Assembly: GCA_016215315.1 (NCBI GenBank)
Contig: JACRKG010000006.1
Span: 1 to 64,000, forward strand
Source: Candidatus Woesearchaeota archaeon
GTDB lineage: Archaea; Nanobdellota; Nanobdellia; Woesearchaeales; ARS49
Direction: 5' to 3'
Length of the DNA stretch: 64,000 nt
Part shown: positions 42,100 through 50,700 of the stretch, in pieces
How the letters are laid out: each line of letters opens with the position of its first letter
How positions within the stretch are numbered: position 1 is the first letter of the stretch
Program-made: the position numbers and the translations under genes
The notes under the pieces: model-generated
What the model saw: the letters and a program-made list of their open reading frames with translations, nothing else
The model's database searches: none
What the model was told of the DNA's origin: nothing

Positions 42100-42645
42100 A
42101 TGAGAAGTAAAGAAAATAAATTGTTGGACCTATTTTTTAACGAACCAACAAAACAGTGGCACTTTGAAGAATTAGTTAAAACAGCAAAAATCAACAGAAA
42201 ACAAGTACTTCTATGGCTTAGAAAGTTCACAAAAGAAAATTTAATTAAAAAAATCAAACAAAAAAGCAAAATGCCATATTACTTGGCAGATTACGGTAAC
42301 GTGAATTATAAAAATAAAAAAACAATTTATTCAATAAATGTCCTTTACAAAAGCGGTTTTCTTAATCACATAGCAAGTTTGCCTAAAGCAAAAACAGTGA
42401 TATTATTTGGAAGCACAACAAGGTGGGATTGGCACGCAAAAAGTGACGTAGACCTATTCGTGTATGGAAACCCAGAAGGACTTCAATTAGGAAAATATGA
42501 ATTAAAATTGGGGAGAGACATCCAATTATTTCTCTGTCAAGAAAAAAAAGATTTCAGTAATTACACAACAGGTTTAATAAAAAACATAATGAACGGACAA
42601 CTAATTAAAGGAAATCTAGATTTCATAGAGGTACAAATAAAATGA
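42100..42645 (+). CDS. HTH-nucleotidyltransferase (MNT) protein, likely antitoxin
   Basis: 181 residues. Residues 1-65 form a winged helix (NEPTKQWHFEELVKTAKINR, WLRKFTKENLIKK). Residues about 95-160 form a minimal nucleotidyltransferase: ILFGSTTRWDWHAKSDVDLF, i.e. G-S at 104-105 and D-x-D at 116-118. In MNT-HEPN pairs this enzyme AMPylates and silences the HEPN toxin. The next gene overlaps its stop (ATGA). A TATA box ATTTAAATATT (about 42069-42079) lies about 25 bp before the ATG. Confidence 0.82.
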   Translation: MRSKENKLLDLFFNEPTKQWHFEELVKTAKINRKQVLLWLRKFTKENLIKKIKQKSKMPYYLADYGNVNYKNKKTIYSINVLYKSGFLNHIASLPKAKTVILFGSTTRWDWHAKSDVDLFVYGNPEGLQLGKYELKLGRDIQLFLCQEKKDFSNYTTGLIKNIMNGQLIKGNLDFIEVQIK

Positions 42646-43127
42646 TTGAATTCAGAACAGCAAAAGAAGCTTTAGATAAATGCGACCGAGAGGGGAGTAT
42701 AATTCCAATAAAAGAAGATATAGAAAAAATGAAATCATTATTTGATTTATCAAAAGGAGATCAAGTGGCAGGAGAAAAATTAGCTAAAGAACTAGAAAAG
42801 AACAACATTTTATGGAATAATGTTTACTCTTCTTATTATGATGCTTTGCACAAATTAGCAGATATTATTTTAAGATTTGATAACTTCAGCTCAATGAATC
42901 ACATCTGCTTATTTGCTTATTTATGTGAAAAACATCCAGAATTAGATTTGAGTTGGGAATTTTTTGAAAAAGTAAGAACAAAAAGAAACGGAGTACATTA
43001 TTATGGACAAAAAATAATTAAAGATGATTGGACTGATGTTGAATTTCAAATGAAATTATACCTAAAAATTTTAGAAAAAACAGCAAAAGACTTAATCAAA
43101 AAACTAGAACTGACAAATGCTGAGTAA
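42642..43127 (+). CDS. HEPN-domain protein, likely toxin of the MNT-HEPN pair
   Basis: 161 residues, all helical. The HEPN RNase motif R-x4-6-H is visible as RTKRNGVH (Arg112 to His119) with Asn in the usual place. Typical family partners are exactly the upstream MNT gene, with 4-nt overlap. HEPN toxins cut RNA; MNT modifies the Tyr downstream (HYYG here). Toxin action is from family knowledge; nothing shows activity. Confidence 0.8.
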   Translation: MIEFRTAKEALDKCDREGSIIPIKEDIEKMKSLFDLSKGDQVAGEKLAKELEKNNILWNNVYSSYYDALHKLADIILRFDNFSSMNHICLFAYLCEKHPELDLSWEFFEKVRTKRNGVHYYGQKIIKDDWTDVEFQMKLYLKILEKTAKDLIKKLELTNAE

Positions 43128-43131
43128 AAAA

Positions 43132-43413
43132 CTATTCTTCCTCACTATCCCCATCTTCACTTTCTTCTTCGTCGTCATCTTCTTCATCACCCTTATTATC
43201 ATATTCTTCTTCACTTTCTTCTCTGGAAACTTCAAAACGTTGACCATCAGAATACTCGTAAACTTTTCCTTCTTCTTCACTTTCGCATTGTTTATGAGAA
43301 CCATCACAGAAAGGCATATTCTTACTCAAGCCACACATACAAATATACTTAACTTCCCCACCTATTTCTAACTTGAAAGGCTTCTTCTCAGAATGAATCA
43401 CAATACGCGCCAT
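43132..43413 (-). CDS. CDGSH iron-sulfur domain protein with acidic tail
   Basis: 93 residues from MARIVIHSEKKPFKLEIGGE; a 23-codon in-frame extension is not favoured. The motif C-x-C-x2-S-x3-P-x-C-D-G-x2-H is exact: Cys25, Cys27, Cys36, His40 (YICMCGLSKNMPFCDGSHK). The 3-Cys/1-His ligands hold a redox-active 2Fe-2S cluster. The C-terminal third is almost pure Glu/Asp/Ser (acidic tail), which is odd and may bind metal or a basic partner. It ends 5 nt from the convergent HEPN gene. Confidence 0.88.
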   Translation of the reverse strand: MARIVIHSEKKPFKLEIGGEVKYICMCGLSKNMPFCDGSHKQCESEEEGKVYEYSDGQRFEVSREESEEEYDNKGDEEDDDEEESEDGDSEEE

Positions 43414-43451
43414 AAAAAGAAAGAATTTTGCTTTGTTTTTAAACGTTTGCC

Positions 43452-43486
43452 TAACTAGTTTGAAGTTTACAGTTTGCAGCACTGGT
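43452..43486. repeat. Heptad-repeat element (copy 5), left arm only
   Basis: TAACTAGTTTGAAGTTTAC, AGTTTGC, AGCACTGGT. Starts with ACTAGT like the other copies, has two clean units, then breaks off. It lies between divergent genes. Confidence 0.65.
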
Positions 43487-43500
43487 AAAAAAATTTAGAA

Positions 43501-43511
43501 AACTTTATATT
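43501..43511 (+). promoter_or_regulatory. TATA box for the adenosyltransferase gene
   Basis: AACTTTATATT lies about 27-30 bp before the GTG start at 43535, implying a leaderless message. Confidence 0.55.
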
Positions 43512-43534
43512 CTTACAACACCCAAGCCTTCATA

Positions 43535-44017
43535 GTGAAAGCTTATACAAAAAAAGGCGATAAAGGAACTACTTGCGATATGGCTTGCAAGATAGTTGAG
43601 AAAGATGATCTCAGAATAGTTTGCGTAGGAAAAATAGATACATTACAAGCAGGGATTGATGCTGCAAACTTACACTGCAAAAGCAAGTATAAAAAAATGC
43701 TTGATTTAGTACAAAAAAAATTATGGCAGACCAGTGGAGAAATCATGCATTGCGATAAAAAATGTCTAACAGAACCAGTAACAGAACAAGACTTGAAAGA
43801 TTTAGAAAAATTCATAGACAGTCTAGGACAACCGCCAAACAAATTTGTAAGATTCAAAACACAAAAAAGCGTACTACTTAACGAATGCAGAGTAAGATGT
43901 AGAGAACTAGAAACCCACTTAGTAAAATTATTAAGAAAAAAACAAATAAGAACTGTAATGTACCAATACGTTAACAGATTATCAAGTTTATTCTTTATGA
44001 TGAGTTACAAACGCTAG
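43535..44017 (+). CDS. Corrinoid adenosyltransferase, PduO/MMAB type
   Basis: 160 residues from a GTG start. Makes adenosylcobalamin from cobalamin and ATP. Seen: YTKKGDKGTTCDM (ATP-binding P-loop of the PduO family, YTrtGDdGtT), GKIDTLQAGIDAANLHC, and the paired active-site strings RVRCRELETHL and YQYVNRLSSLFFMMSY. The Cys-rich substitutions (TTCDM, MHCDKKC) are unusual for the family. It fits the class II ribonucleotide reductase at the window start, which needs this cofactor; no corrin-ring synthesis gene is present, so B12 is probably salvaged. Confidence 0.85.
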   Translation: MKAYTKKGDKGTTCDMACKIVEKDDLRIVCVGKIDTLQAGIDAANLHCKSKYKKMLDLVQKKLWQTSGEIMHCDKKCLTEPVTEQDLKDLEKFIDSLGQPPNKFVRFKTQKSVLLNECRVRCRELETHLVKLLRKKQIRTVMYQYVNRLSSLFFMMSYKR

Positions 44018-44023
44018 ATACAA

Positions 44024-44078
44024 ACTGGTTTACAGTTTATAGTTCATAGTTCACAGGACGTACTGTAAACATACCAGT
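44024..44078. repeat. Heptad-repeat hairpin (copy 6)
   Basis: ACTGGTTTAC, AGTTTAT, AGTTCAT, AGTTCAC, AG; centre GACGTA; CTGTAAAC, ATACCAGT. The outer ends ACTGGT/ACCAGT are complementary. The right arm is shorter than the left. It follows the adenosyltransferase stop by 6 nt. Confidence 0.78.
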
Positions 44079-44137
44079 CCTCCAAAAACCTTAAAAAGCA
44101 ACACAATTTACTAATTGATATTTTAGGGGGTATTAAA

Positions 44138-44575
44138 ATGTTAAATAACAAATGTTTAAATTTTTTAGCTGCAAGTTTAGTTGCTTTTTCCATTGGTGGA
44201 TGTGCAAGCACCAGAACAGAGTATGAAAGTAATCCGGAAATACCTGTTCGAGAAGGAGATGTTAATAAAAACAAAGTCAATGATTATCTTGAAAATTTAG
44301 TAAGCACCGGAAAATATCCTGTTTATCCTTTTGAGTATAACCCAAATTTACCAAGTAATGAACAAGCATTAGTGGATGTAATCGTGCAATTCAATAGACC
44401 AATAAATAATTATGACCTTTTTTATTTGGACTTAATGAATGGAGAATATGATAGAACACTTTATGGTGACGGCACAGAAATGCGCGCGGGTTTACCAAAA
44501 AATAAACTAGCAAAATATGCGCAAATTGATGGAGTTGTTTGGATAGAAGGAAATTACGAGGTTAAAATAGATTAA
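44138..44575 (+). CDS. Putative lipoprotein, unknown function (145 aa)
   Basis: The signal MLNNKCLNFLAASLVAFSIGGCAS has a lipobox (SIGGC) at Cys22. The mature part contains EGDVNKNKVNDYLENLV, an EF-hand-like DVNKNKVNDYLE stretch, and a beta domain near the end (YAQIDGVVWIEGNYEVKID). An AGGGGGTATTAAA ribosome-binding region precedes the ATG. Probably a surface lipoprotein made by the Lgt at 28954-29706; function unknown. Confidence 0.68.
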   Translation: MLNNKCLNFLAASLVAFSIGGCASTRTEYESNPEIPVREGDVNKNKVNDYLENLVSTGKYPVYPFEYNPNLPSNEQALVDVIVQFNRPINNYDLFYLDLMNGEYDRTLYGDGTEMRAGLPKNKLAKYAQIDGVVWIEGNYEVKID

Positions 44576-44581
44576 TTTTTT

Positions 44582-44965
44582 ATGAGCTTAAACATAACAC
44601 TTTTTACGGAACAGAAACAAAAAGAACTAGAAAAGCTAGCTCAAGAATTCATTAAAAGTGAAGAAACACCTCTTTACGACCAAGGAGGACAACTTTTCTT
44701 AGCAAGAAGCGAACTAAAAAAAGGAAAAAAATTTGATTTAATAAAAACACTAAAAAATGAATCAGATGGAATAAACACGAAAAGTTATGCAATTCAAGAC
44801 AAAGAAAAACTAGTCGGTTACGCAATAATGAGAGGAAAAATCGACCTAACAGAACATAGTTTAGACCCTATTCTTCCAGAAGTTAGAATTGCATTCACGT
44901 TACCAGAATACTCAAAACAAGCAAAAAAAGAGTTAGAACTTTTTCTGAAAGAAGAATTTAAATAA
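44582..44965 (+). CDS. Unknown soluble protein (127 aa)
   Basis: Starts 6 nt after the upstream lipoprotein gene, so probably co-transcribed. Soluble and charged, with strand-helix character (LARSELKKGKKFDLIKTLKN, GYAIMRGKIDLTEHSLDPIL). No family recognised and no conserved catalytic pattern seen. The stop is 5 nt from a convergent gene. Confidence 0.6.
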   Translation: MSLNITLFTEQKQKELEKLAQEFIKSEETPLYDQGGQLFLARSELKKGKKFDLIKTLKNESDGINTKSYAIQDKEKLVGYAIMRGKIDLTEHSLDPILPEVRIAFTLPEYSKQAKKELELFLKEEFK

Positions 44966-44970
44966 AAAAA

Positions 44971-45516
44971 TTATTCAACAAAATTAATTTTGTAAGGTAA
45001 TTGTTCTGTTGTTAAGCCTTCTAGATTCTTACACATAGAGAAAGTTCTGTAAATGATTTCTGAAGGATGAACTCTGAAAGGAACAACTGCTTTTATTGCT
45101 TCACAACGACTTTCTCTTGGTTGAAATAGAACTGTTTCTCTTTGTTCTATACTTTCCGGATTGGTTTTTAATTCAAACTTTAAAGATAAATTTCCTTTTC
45201 CTGCAATTAACAAACCATTGCTTAAATAAAAATCAAATGATTCAAAAGCTCTTCTCATGTACTGCTCACTTGATTCTTCAGGAATTTTATACTGGCCTTT
45301 CAAACCAAAAAACCATTCAAAAAAAGATTTTCTGTAATCAGGAAGTCCACTAACATTAGTTTTAACCGACCAAACAGTTTCATCTTTACCCGCAGCAATT
45401 ATTTCTTCAAGATGTTCACTAACATAAGCATGTTTTCTTTCTTCTTCTCTAATTCTCCTTCTTCTAGCAGCAGCCGCAGCGGAAGCGGCAGCAATAGCAC
45501 CAGGGTTTAATATCAT
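44971..45516 (-). CDS. Unknown protein with Ala-rich N-terminus (181 aa)
   Basis: The N-terminus MILNPGAIAAASAAAAARRR is Ala-rich and then very basic, perhaps a helix that touches nucleic acid or membrane. The rest is an alpha/beta body (WSVKTNVSGLPDYRKSFFEW, NLSLKFELKTNPESIEQRET, VVPFRVHPSEIIYRTFSMCK). No family recognised. It shares the upstream gap with surface cluster B. Confidence 0.58.
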   Translation of the reverse strand: MILNPGAIAAASAAAAARRRRIREEERKHAYVSEHLEEIIAAGKDETVWSVKTNVSGLPDYRKSFFEWFFGLKGQYKIPEESSEQYMRRAFESFDFYLSNGLLIAGKGNLSLKFELKTNPESIEQRETVLFQPRESRCEAIKAVVPFRVHPSEIIYRTFSMCKNLEGLTTEQLPYKINFVE

Positions 45517-45631
45517 TTTTTATACACCAAACTTAGCAAAACGAAATATGCTTTTAAGAGTTTTTGTTCATTATTACTGAAAAACCGGAAAAAATCATTA
45601 TTTTCTTCTTTTAAGATTCTTTTCCCCTCCG

Positions 45632-45652
45632 AACTTTTGCGAAGCAAAAGTT
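45632..45652. promoter_or_regulatory. Perfect hairpin upstream of surface cluster B
   Basis: AACTTTTGC, loop GAA, GCAAAAGTT: 9-bp perfect arms, running into TATA-like GTTTATAAAC (about 45650-45659). About 80 nt before the ATG at 45735. Operator, attenuator or a terminator for the minus gene's opposite strand are all possible. Confidence 0.4.
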
Positions 45653-45734
45653 TATAAACAAAAACTTCTTTTTATCCTCTAAAGGGGGTGTAAGAGCGTA
45701 TTTAGGCTTTTTACATCTTAAAAGAGGCATTTTA

Positions 45735-47729
45735 ATGAATAAAAAGGGGCAACTAACTACCTTTATAATAATAGGTCTAGTCATACTGGTCAGCATAGGT
45801 ATTTCTATCTATTACCTGCAATACCAACCAACCCCACCATTAGTACAAGTTGATACAGACATTCTTCCAGTTTATAATTCAGTAACATTATGCATTCAAG
45901 ATTTAGCAACTCAAGGAATTAACAGAATGGGTCTTCAAGGAGGGTATTTGGAGATTCCTCCTGCAATAAAAAACAATCCTTCAGCAAGAATCGCACTAAC
46001 ACCCACAGGAAGCTTTAGCATTCCTTATTGGTATTATGAAGGAGAAGATAGAACTCCATCAATCGACAATATGCAAAGAGAATTAGCACTTTATGTACAA
46101 AACAACTTAAAAAATTGTGCTAATTTCGAATTACTGAACGAATTCAAAGTAGAAGAATTAGACAAGATAAATGCGATAGCGTTTATAGCGGAACAAAATG
46201 TAGTTGTTGATGTTAATTGGCCTTTAAGAATAAAAACACAAGTAAAAACTTATGACCAAAAGAATTTCAGAACAGAACTTCCCGTTCGGCTGAGAAAAGT
46301 TTACGAATTAGCTCAAAAAATAATGAATACTGAAAACCAAAAACAATTATTAGAAAATGCAACAATGGAATTAATCAGTGCAAATCCAGAAATTCCTTTA
46401 GATGGAATGGAATTTACGTGTGAAACAAAAAAATGGCAACTGAAAGAAGTAGAAAATAAAGTAAAAGAAATGCTCAATTACAACCTTCCAAATATCAGAA
46501 TAAAAAATACTAATTATTTAGATTTTCAAACTGAAGAAAAAACATATTATGATTTACAAAAAGCAAATGAACAAATAACAAAAGAACTAGAAAGTTCAAC
46601 AACTTATAATCCTAACAATCCTCTAGAAAAAATAAAAAAACCAACAACGGTTGCTCCAGATGACGCGTTTGATTACAACCAATTAACTTTCAACGTTGAC
46701 ACACCAACAACTGATTTGCAAGTCGGATTTAGTTTTAATCCAGATCAAAACATTCTATTCAACTCACAACCAAATGACGGTGGATTAATGAAGAGCAATC
46801 AATTAAAAGGAGACAATAAATACTTAAAATTCGTTTGCATGAATCAATACCACTTTACTTACACAATTATTTATCCAGTACTATCAAGAATAAGAGATCC
46901 AGATGCATTTAATGGACAAGGATTCACACTACAATTCGCATTCCCAGTACTAATAAACAATAACAAAGGCAACAGAGAAACATTTAATTTGAAAAAATTT
47001 GTAAGTCCTTATTTTGATTCAGAATACTGCGACAAAAAAAGTGACAGAACAATAGAATTTATTGCACGAGGATTTGAAGAAGACCTACCAATAAGCACAG
47101 AGTTAAATGATGCAGAAATAGAATTCATTTGCGGACCAAAACTTTGTCCTCTAGGAAAAACAAAAAGCCAACAAGGAACTTACAAATTAAGAACACAGAT
47201 ACCTCAAGGATGCGGCAACCCACTAATTAAAGCATCAAAAGAAGGATACTTGCCAGAACAAAAAATACTATTAACTGGAAAAGATAAAGTAGAATTTGAA
47301 CTAACACAATTAAGAAAATTAAACATCGACGTATTAAAATACGAACTTAACAAGTACTCAAAACAACTAGGACAACCATCAATGTTAAGCCCTAGAGAAG
47401 AATTAATAATTCAAGTATCAAGCCCAGAAAACAAAGACTTTAATCAATACTTAATTTATCCAAAAGACACAACACTACAATTAATGGGCAAAGATGCAAC
47501 GTACACAATAGAAACATACTTAAGAATAAAAGACCTAGGAACAACATTAGGCGGAAAAAGACTTGAAAACATCAAGATAAACTACACAGAATTTGCCAAC
47601 AAAGACACAATGGTGCTCAAAACAACAGAATACACTCCATTACCAACAACAGACCAAGAAACTGCAGAAATGTATGACTCCATATATAACGAACCTTACA
47701 ATAAAGAATTGAGGCCAGAATTCAAATGA
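45735..47729 (+). CDS. Cluster B surface protein 1 with class III (prepilin-like) N-terminus
   Basis: 664 residues, MNKKGQLTTFIIIGLVILVS then IGISIYYLQ. It is the paralog of the first protein of cluster A: nearly the same first 28 residues, a shared DPDAFNGQGFTLQFAFP segment, and a similar C-terminal regulatory-like domain (ELNDAEIEFICGPKLCPLGK, KASKEGYLPEQ). GAGG lies 7-8 nt before the ATG. The long ectodomain has few Cys. It overlaps the next gene by 4 nt (ATGA), showing tight coupling. Confidence 0.77.
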   Translation: MNKKGQLTTFIIIGLVILVSIGISIYYLQYQPTPPLVQVDTDILPVYNSVTLCIQDLATQGINRMGLQGGYLEIPPAIKNNPSARIALTPTGSFSIPYWYYEGEDRTPSIDNMQRELALYVQNNLKNCANFELLNEFKVEELDKINAIAFIAEQNVVVDVNWPLRIKTQVKTYDQKNFRTELPVRLRKVYELAQKIMNTENQKQLLENATMELISANPEIPLDGMEFTCETKKWQLKEVENKVKEMLNYNLPNIRIKNTNYLDFQTEEKTYYDLQKANEQITKELESSTTYNPNNPLEKIKKPTTVAPDDAFDYNQLTFNVDTPTTDLQVGFSFNPDQNILFNSQPNDGGLMKSNQLKGDNKYLKFVCMNQYHFTYTIIYPVLSRIRDPDAFNGQGFTLQFAFPVLINNNKGNRETFNLKKFVSPYFDSEYCDKKSDRTIEFIARGFEEDLPISTELNDAEIEFICGPKLCPLGKTKSQQGTYKLRTQIPQGCGNPLIKASKEGYLPEQKILLTGKDKVEFELTQLRKLNIDVLKYELNKYSKQLGQPSMLSPREELIIQVSSPENKDFNQYLIYPKDTTLQLMGKDATYTIETYLRIKDLGTTLGGKRLENIKINYTEFANKDTMVLKTTEYTPLPTTDQETAEMYDSIYNEPYNKELRPEFK

Positions 47730-50700
47730 GCGCCGAAAACACAAGTAAAAAACAAATGAGAAAAAATAGAGAAAAATTTTTCGGGGATCAAAAGAAATCA
47801 AAGGCGTCAGTAATCTGGAGACTCAGCGGAAATCATTGGCTTCAACTAGCACTCATTGTTCTACTCTTCATACCACTAGTTTTTGCTCAAGAACAATTAT
47901 TTATAACAACAGACCTACCAAACATCACAAAAGATTACACAATAGACATTAAAGGAACATCACTTCCAGGAGCACAAATAGAAGTGCTAATTAATGATCA
48001 ACTAAAAAGAAAAGAACCTGCACTAAAAAGCGACGCATTCTTATTCAGAGATGTGCTTCTTGACAAAGAAGAAAACATAATCAAATTGATTGCAACAGAT
48101 GCTCAAGGACTAACTGCTTCAGTAGAAAAAACAGTAAAAGTCGACACAAAACCTCCAGAAATAAACCTAATAATTCCAGAGCAAACCTTAGAAAGCAATA
48201 TCGCACTACAAGGAAAAACTAGCGAAAACGTAAAAATAAATTATTGGATAACACAAGAAGATGAAGAATTAACAGATGACAACAAACACACCCTCGATGC
48301 ACAAGCAGGAGAATTCACATTAAAAATAGAATTGCCTTATGAAGAAAACAAAATAAAAATTGTTGCAAAAGACGAAGCAGGCCACGAAACAAGCATTGAA
48401 GGAAAAACAAAATTAGACCTAGAACCACCAATAATAAACTCGAACTTAGACCAATTCAAGTATGTAGAAAAAACAGGAATACTAAACACAATATTTAATC
48501 CAGAAATAAAAATTAAAGGAAACACAAACGAACCAGCAGCAATAACAGTTTACGTAAATAATAAAGCACAAAAAATAATAAAAACAGACGAAAACAATAA
48601 TTTCGAAGTAGGAGTAAACTTATTAAGAGAAATAGCAAAAGATGTCACTAAATCATCAGTCAGCGAAGAAAAATTCAGCGCAGAATTCTTAGGAGCAGCA
48701 TGGACCAATCAAGTCAAACTTGTAGCAGTAGACAATGCAGGTAGAGAAAGCACTCAAGGCCCAATAGATGTTATTTACGCACTATGCGGCAAAGGAGGAC
48801 CATTCAGAATAACTCCAGACACAGTAACACCAAACATACTCAATCCAAGACTAATACTTCAAGGATTACAAACAGCAGGCTTCGGCTTCAAAATAGAATA
48901 CACGGGAGCGTACAAAGCTGACGTAAAAAAAGTAGACGTAAGACCAGTAATGTTTAGAAGCAAAGAAGGAGAAAATTACGACCAAGACTGGGTAAACCCA
49001 GTAATATTCTTTGAGAAAAATCAAAAAAGAAACGGTGGAGAAGGATATGCACAAATAAACATCAAAAAATCAGACCCAGAAGGAGACACTGATTACGCAA
49101 AAGAAAAAGCAATCGCAGAATACAACAAAGGAAAATGCGCCACAACACCAGGATTCGGATGCCTGAAATTCTATTTACAATTCACAATAGAATACACAGA
49201 AACATACAACACAACAACAATATCAAGAGGAGAACAAGAAAGAATATCCCCAGTTATTACAAGCGAAGTACAATACCAAAAAAGCTGCGACAGATACGAA
49301 CTAGGAATCGACCAAGTAAGACCAGAAAATTTAATACCAAAAAAACACCTAAAAAGCAGCATAGACTTCTTACAAAAAACAAGTGATGCAATAGAAAATG
49401 TACAAAAACCATTAAGCACAGTAAACACATACTTAACTTATGCATGCGCAGCAAGCACTCTAGGAAGAAAAGTAGTTGACGCAGTAGAAAGTTGGAACTG
49501 CAAGTGGAGCAACAAACTAAACATTTTCGGAGACAAATGGGAATCTGGAGTAGCAGAAGTAGGATTATGCGATGAAGCTTATGGAAACGAACAAGATAAA
49601 TTAAGTGCATGTCAAAGATGCGAAAACACAATAAAATTCAGAAAAGAAAAATACCAAGACATAATAAACCCAATCTGCGACAGAATCTTTGGCCCTGCAG
49701 CACCAACATTACAAAAATACATTAAAGATCATCAAGGAGCAGCAAAAGAAGTAAAACTAAGCAAAGAAGTATTAGACAAACCAGAATTACAAAAATGGAA
49801 AGTAACAAATCAAGGAAAAATATTTTCAGGAAACGACTGCTCATTCTATACTGAAACAGGCTTGCCTGTTGTAGAAGATATTTACAAAAAATACAAAACA
49901 GGTGAAACACCATTAACAACAAGCGATTGCAGAGACCCATTAAGACCCGCACACCCAGCATGTTGCGGACAACAATACATGAACGAATGGGGCAGCGCAT
50001 GCGGAGTACCAAGCTTCGGACTAGACACATTCAATGAAATAAAAGAAAGCGCATGCTTAGCAGCAAACAAAGAAGGCAAGAACAAAGTTGCAGGAGAAAC
50101 ATGCTACCAATTATGGAATAGCGTAGCAGGATTCTGCGATGCGGAAGGAGGATTCCTACCTCAAACAATATTTACAGGAGTAGCATACGCAACACCACCT
50201 GCAGGAGCAGCATCAAACGTAATACAAGCAATAATAATACCTAAAGGAGTAAGTGCAGCAGGAGTATTACAAGGAGCACCAGAACGAGCAGTAGAAAGTT
50301 ACAAAATATATTTAGGCTACGTAGCAAACAGATACCAAATACAACCAGGACAAACAAATTATTACTTAAACGCAGAAACAGTATTAATACCACAAAAAGA
50401 AGTAACTGAATTATTTTTCACACCAGAAGGAGAACTTTATTCTGAAACACAATTCTCAGGACAACCATCAGCAGAATTCAGAACAGCAATAGAACAAATA
50501 TCAAATGGACAAAGCATTGACAAAGACGCAATAAACTTTGTTTACACAAAAATAAGAAACACAGTAGGAACAGTAGACAAAGCATACATAGTAAGACCTG
50601 ACAGCGGACTATTAAGAAGTATGCAATGCGTGTATTTACCTGGAGTAATTAATTGGTTAAAACAATGGCAAGGAATAGTTGGACACGCAAAAGCATGTTT

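Noticed and set aside
43104..43371. Plus- and minus-strand open frames opposite the CDGSH gene's acidic tail
   Set aside because: They are Phe/Ile- and Lys/Met-rich reflections of a GAA/GAT-rich tail; the CDGSH motif fixes the true frame.
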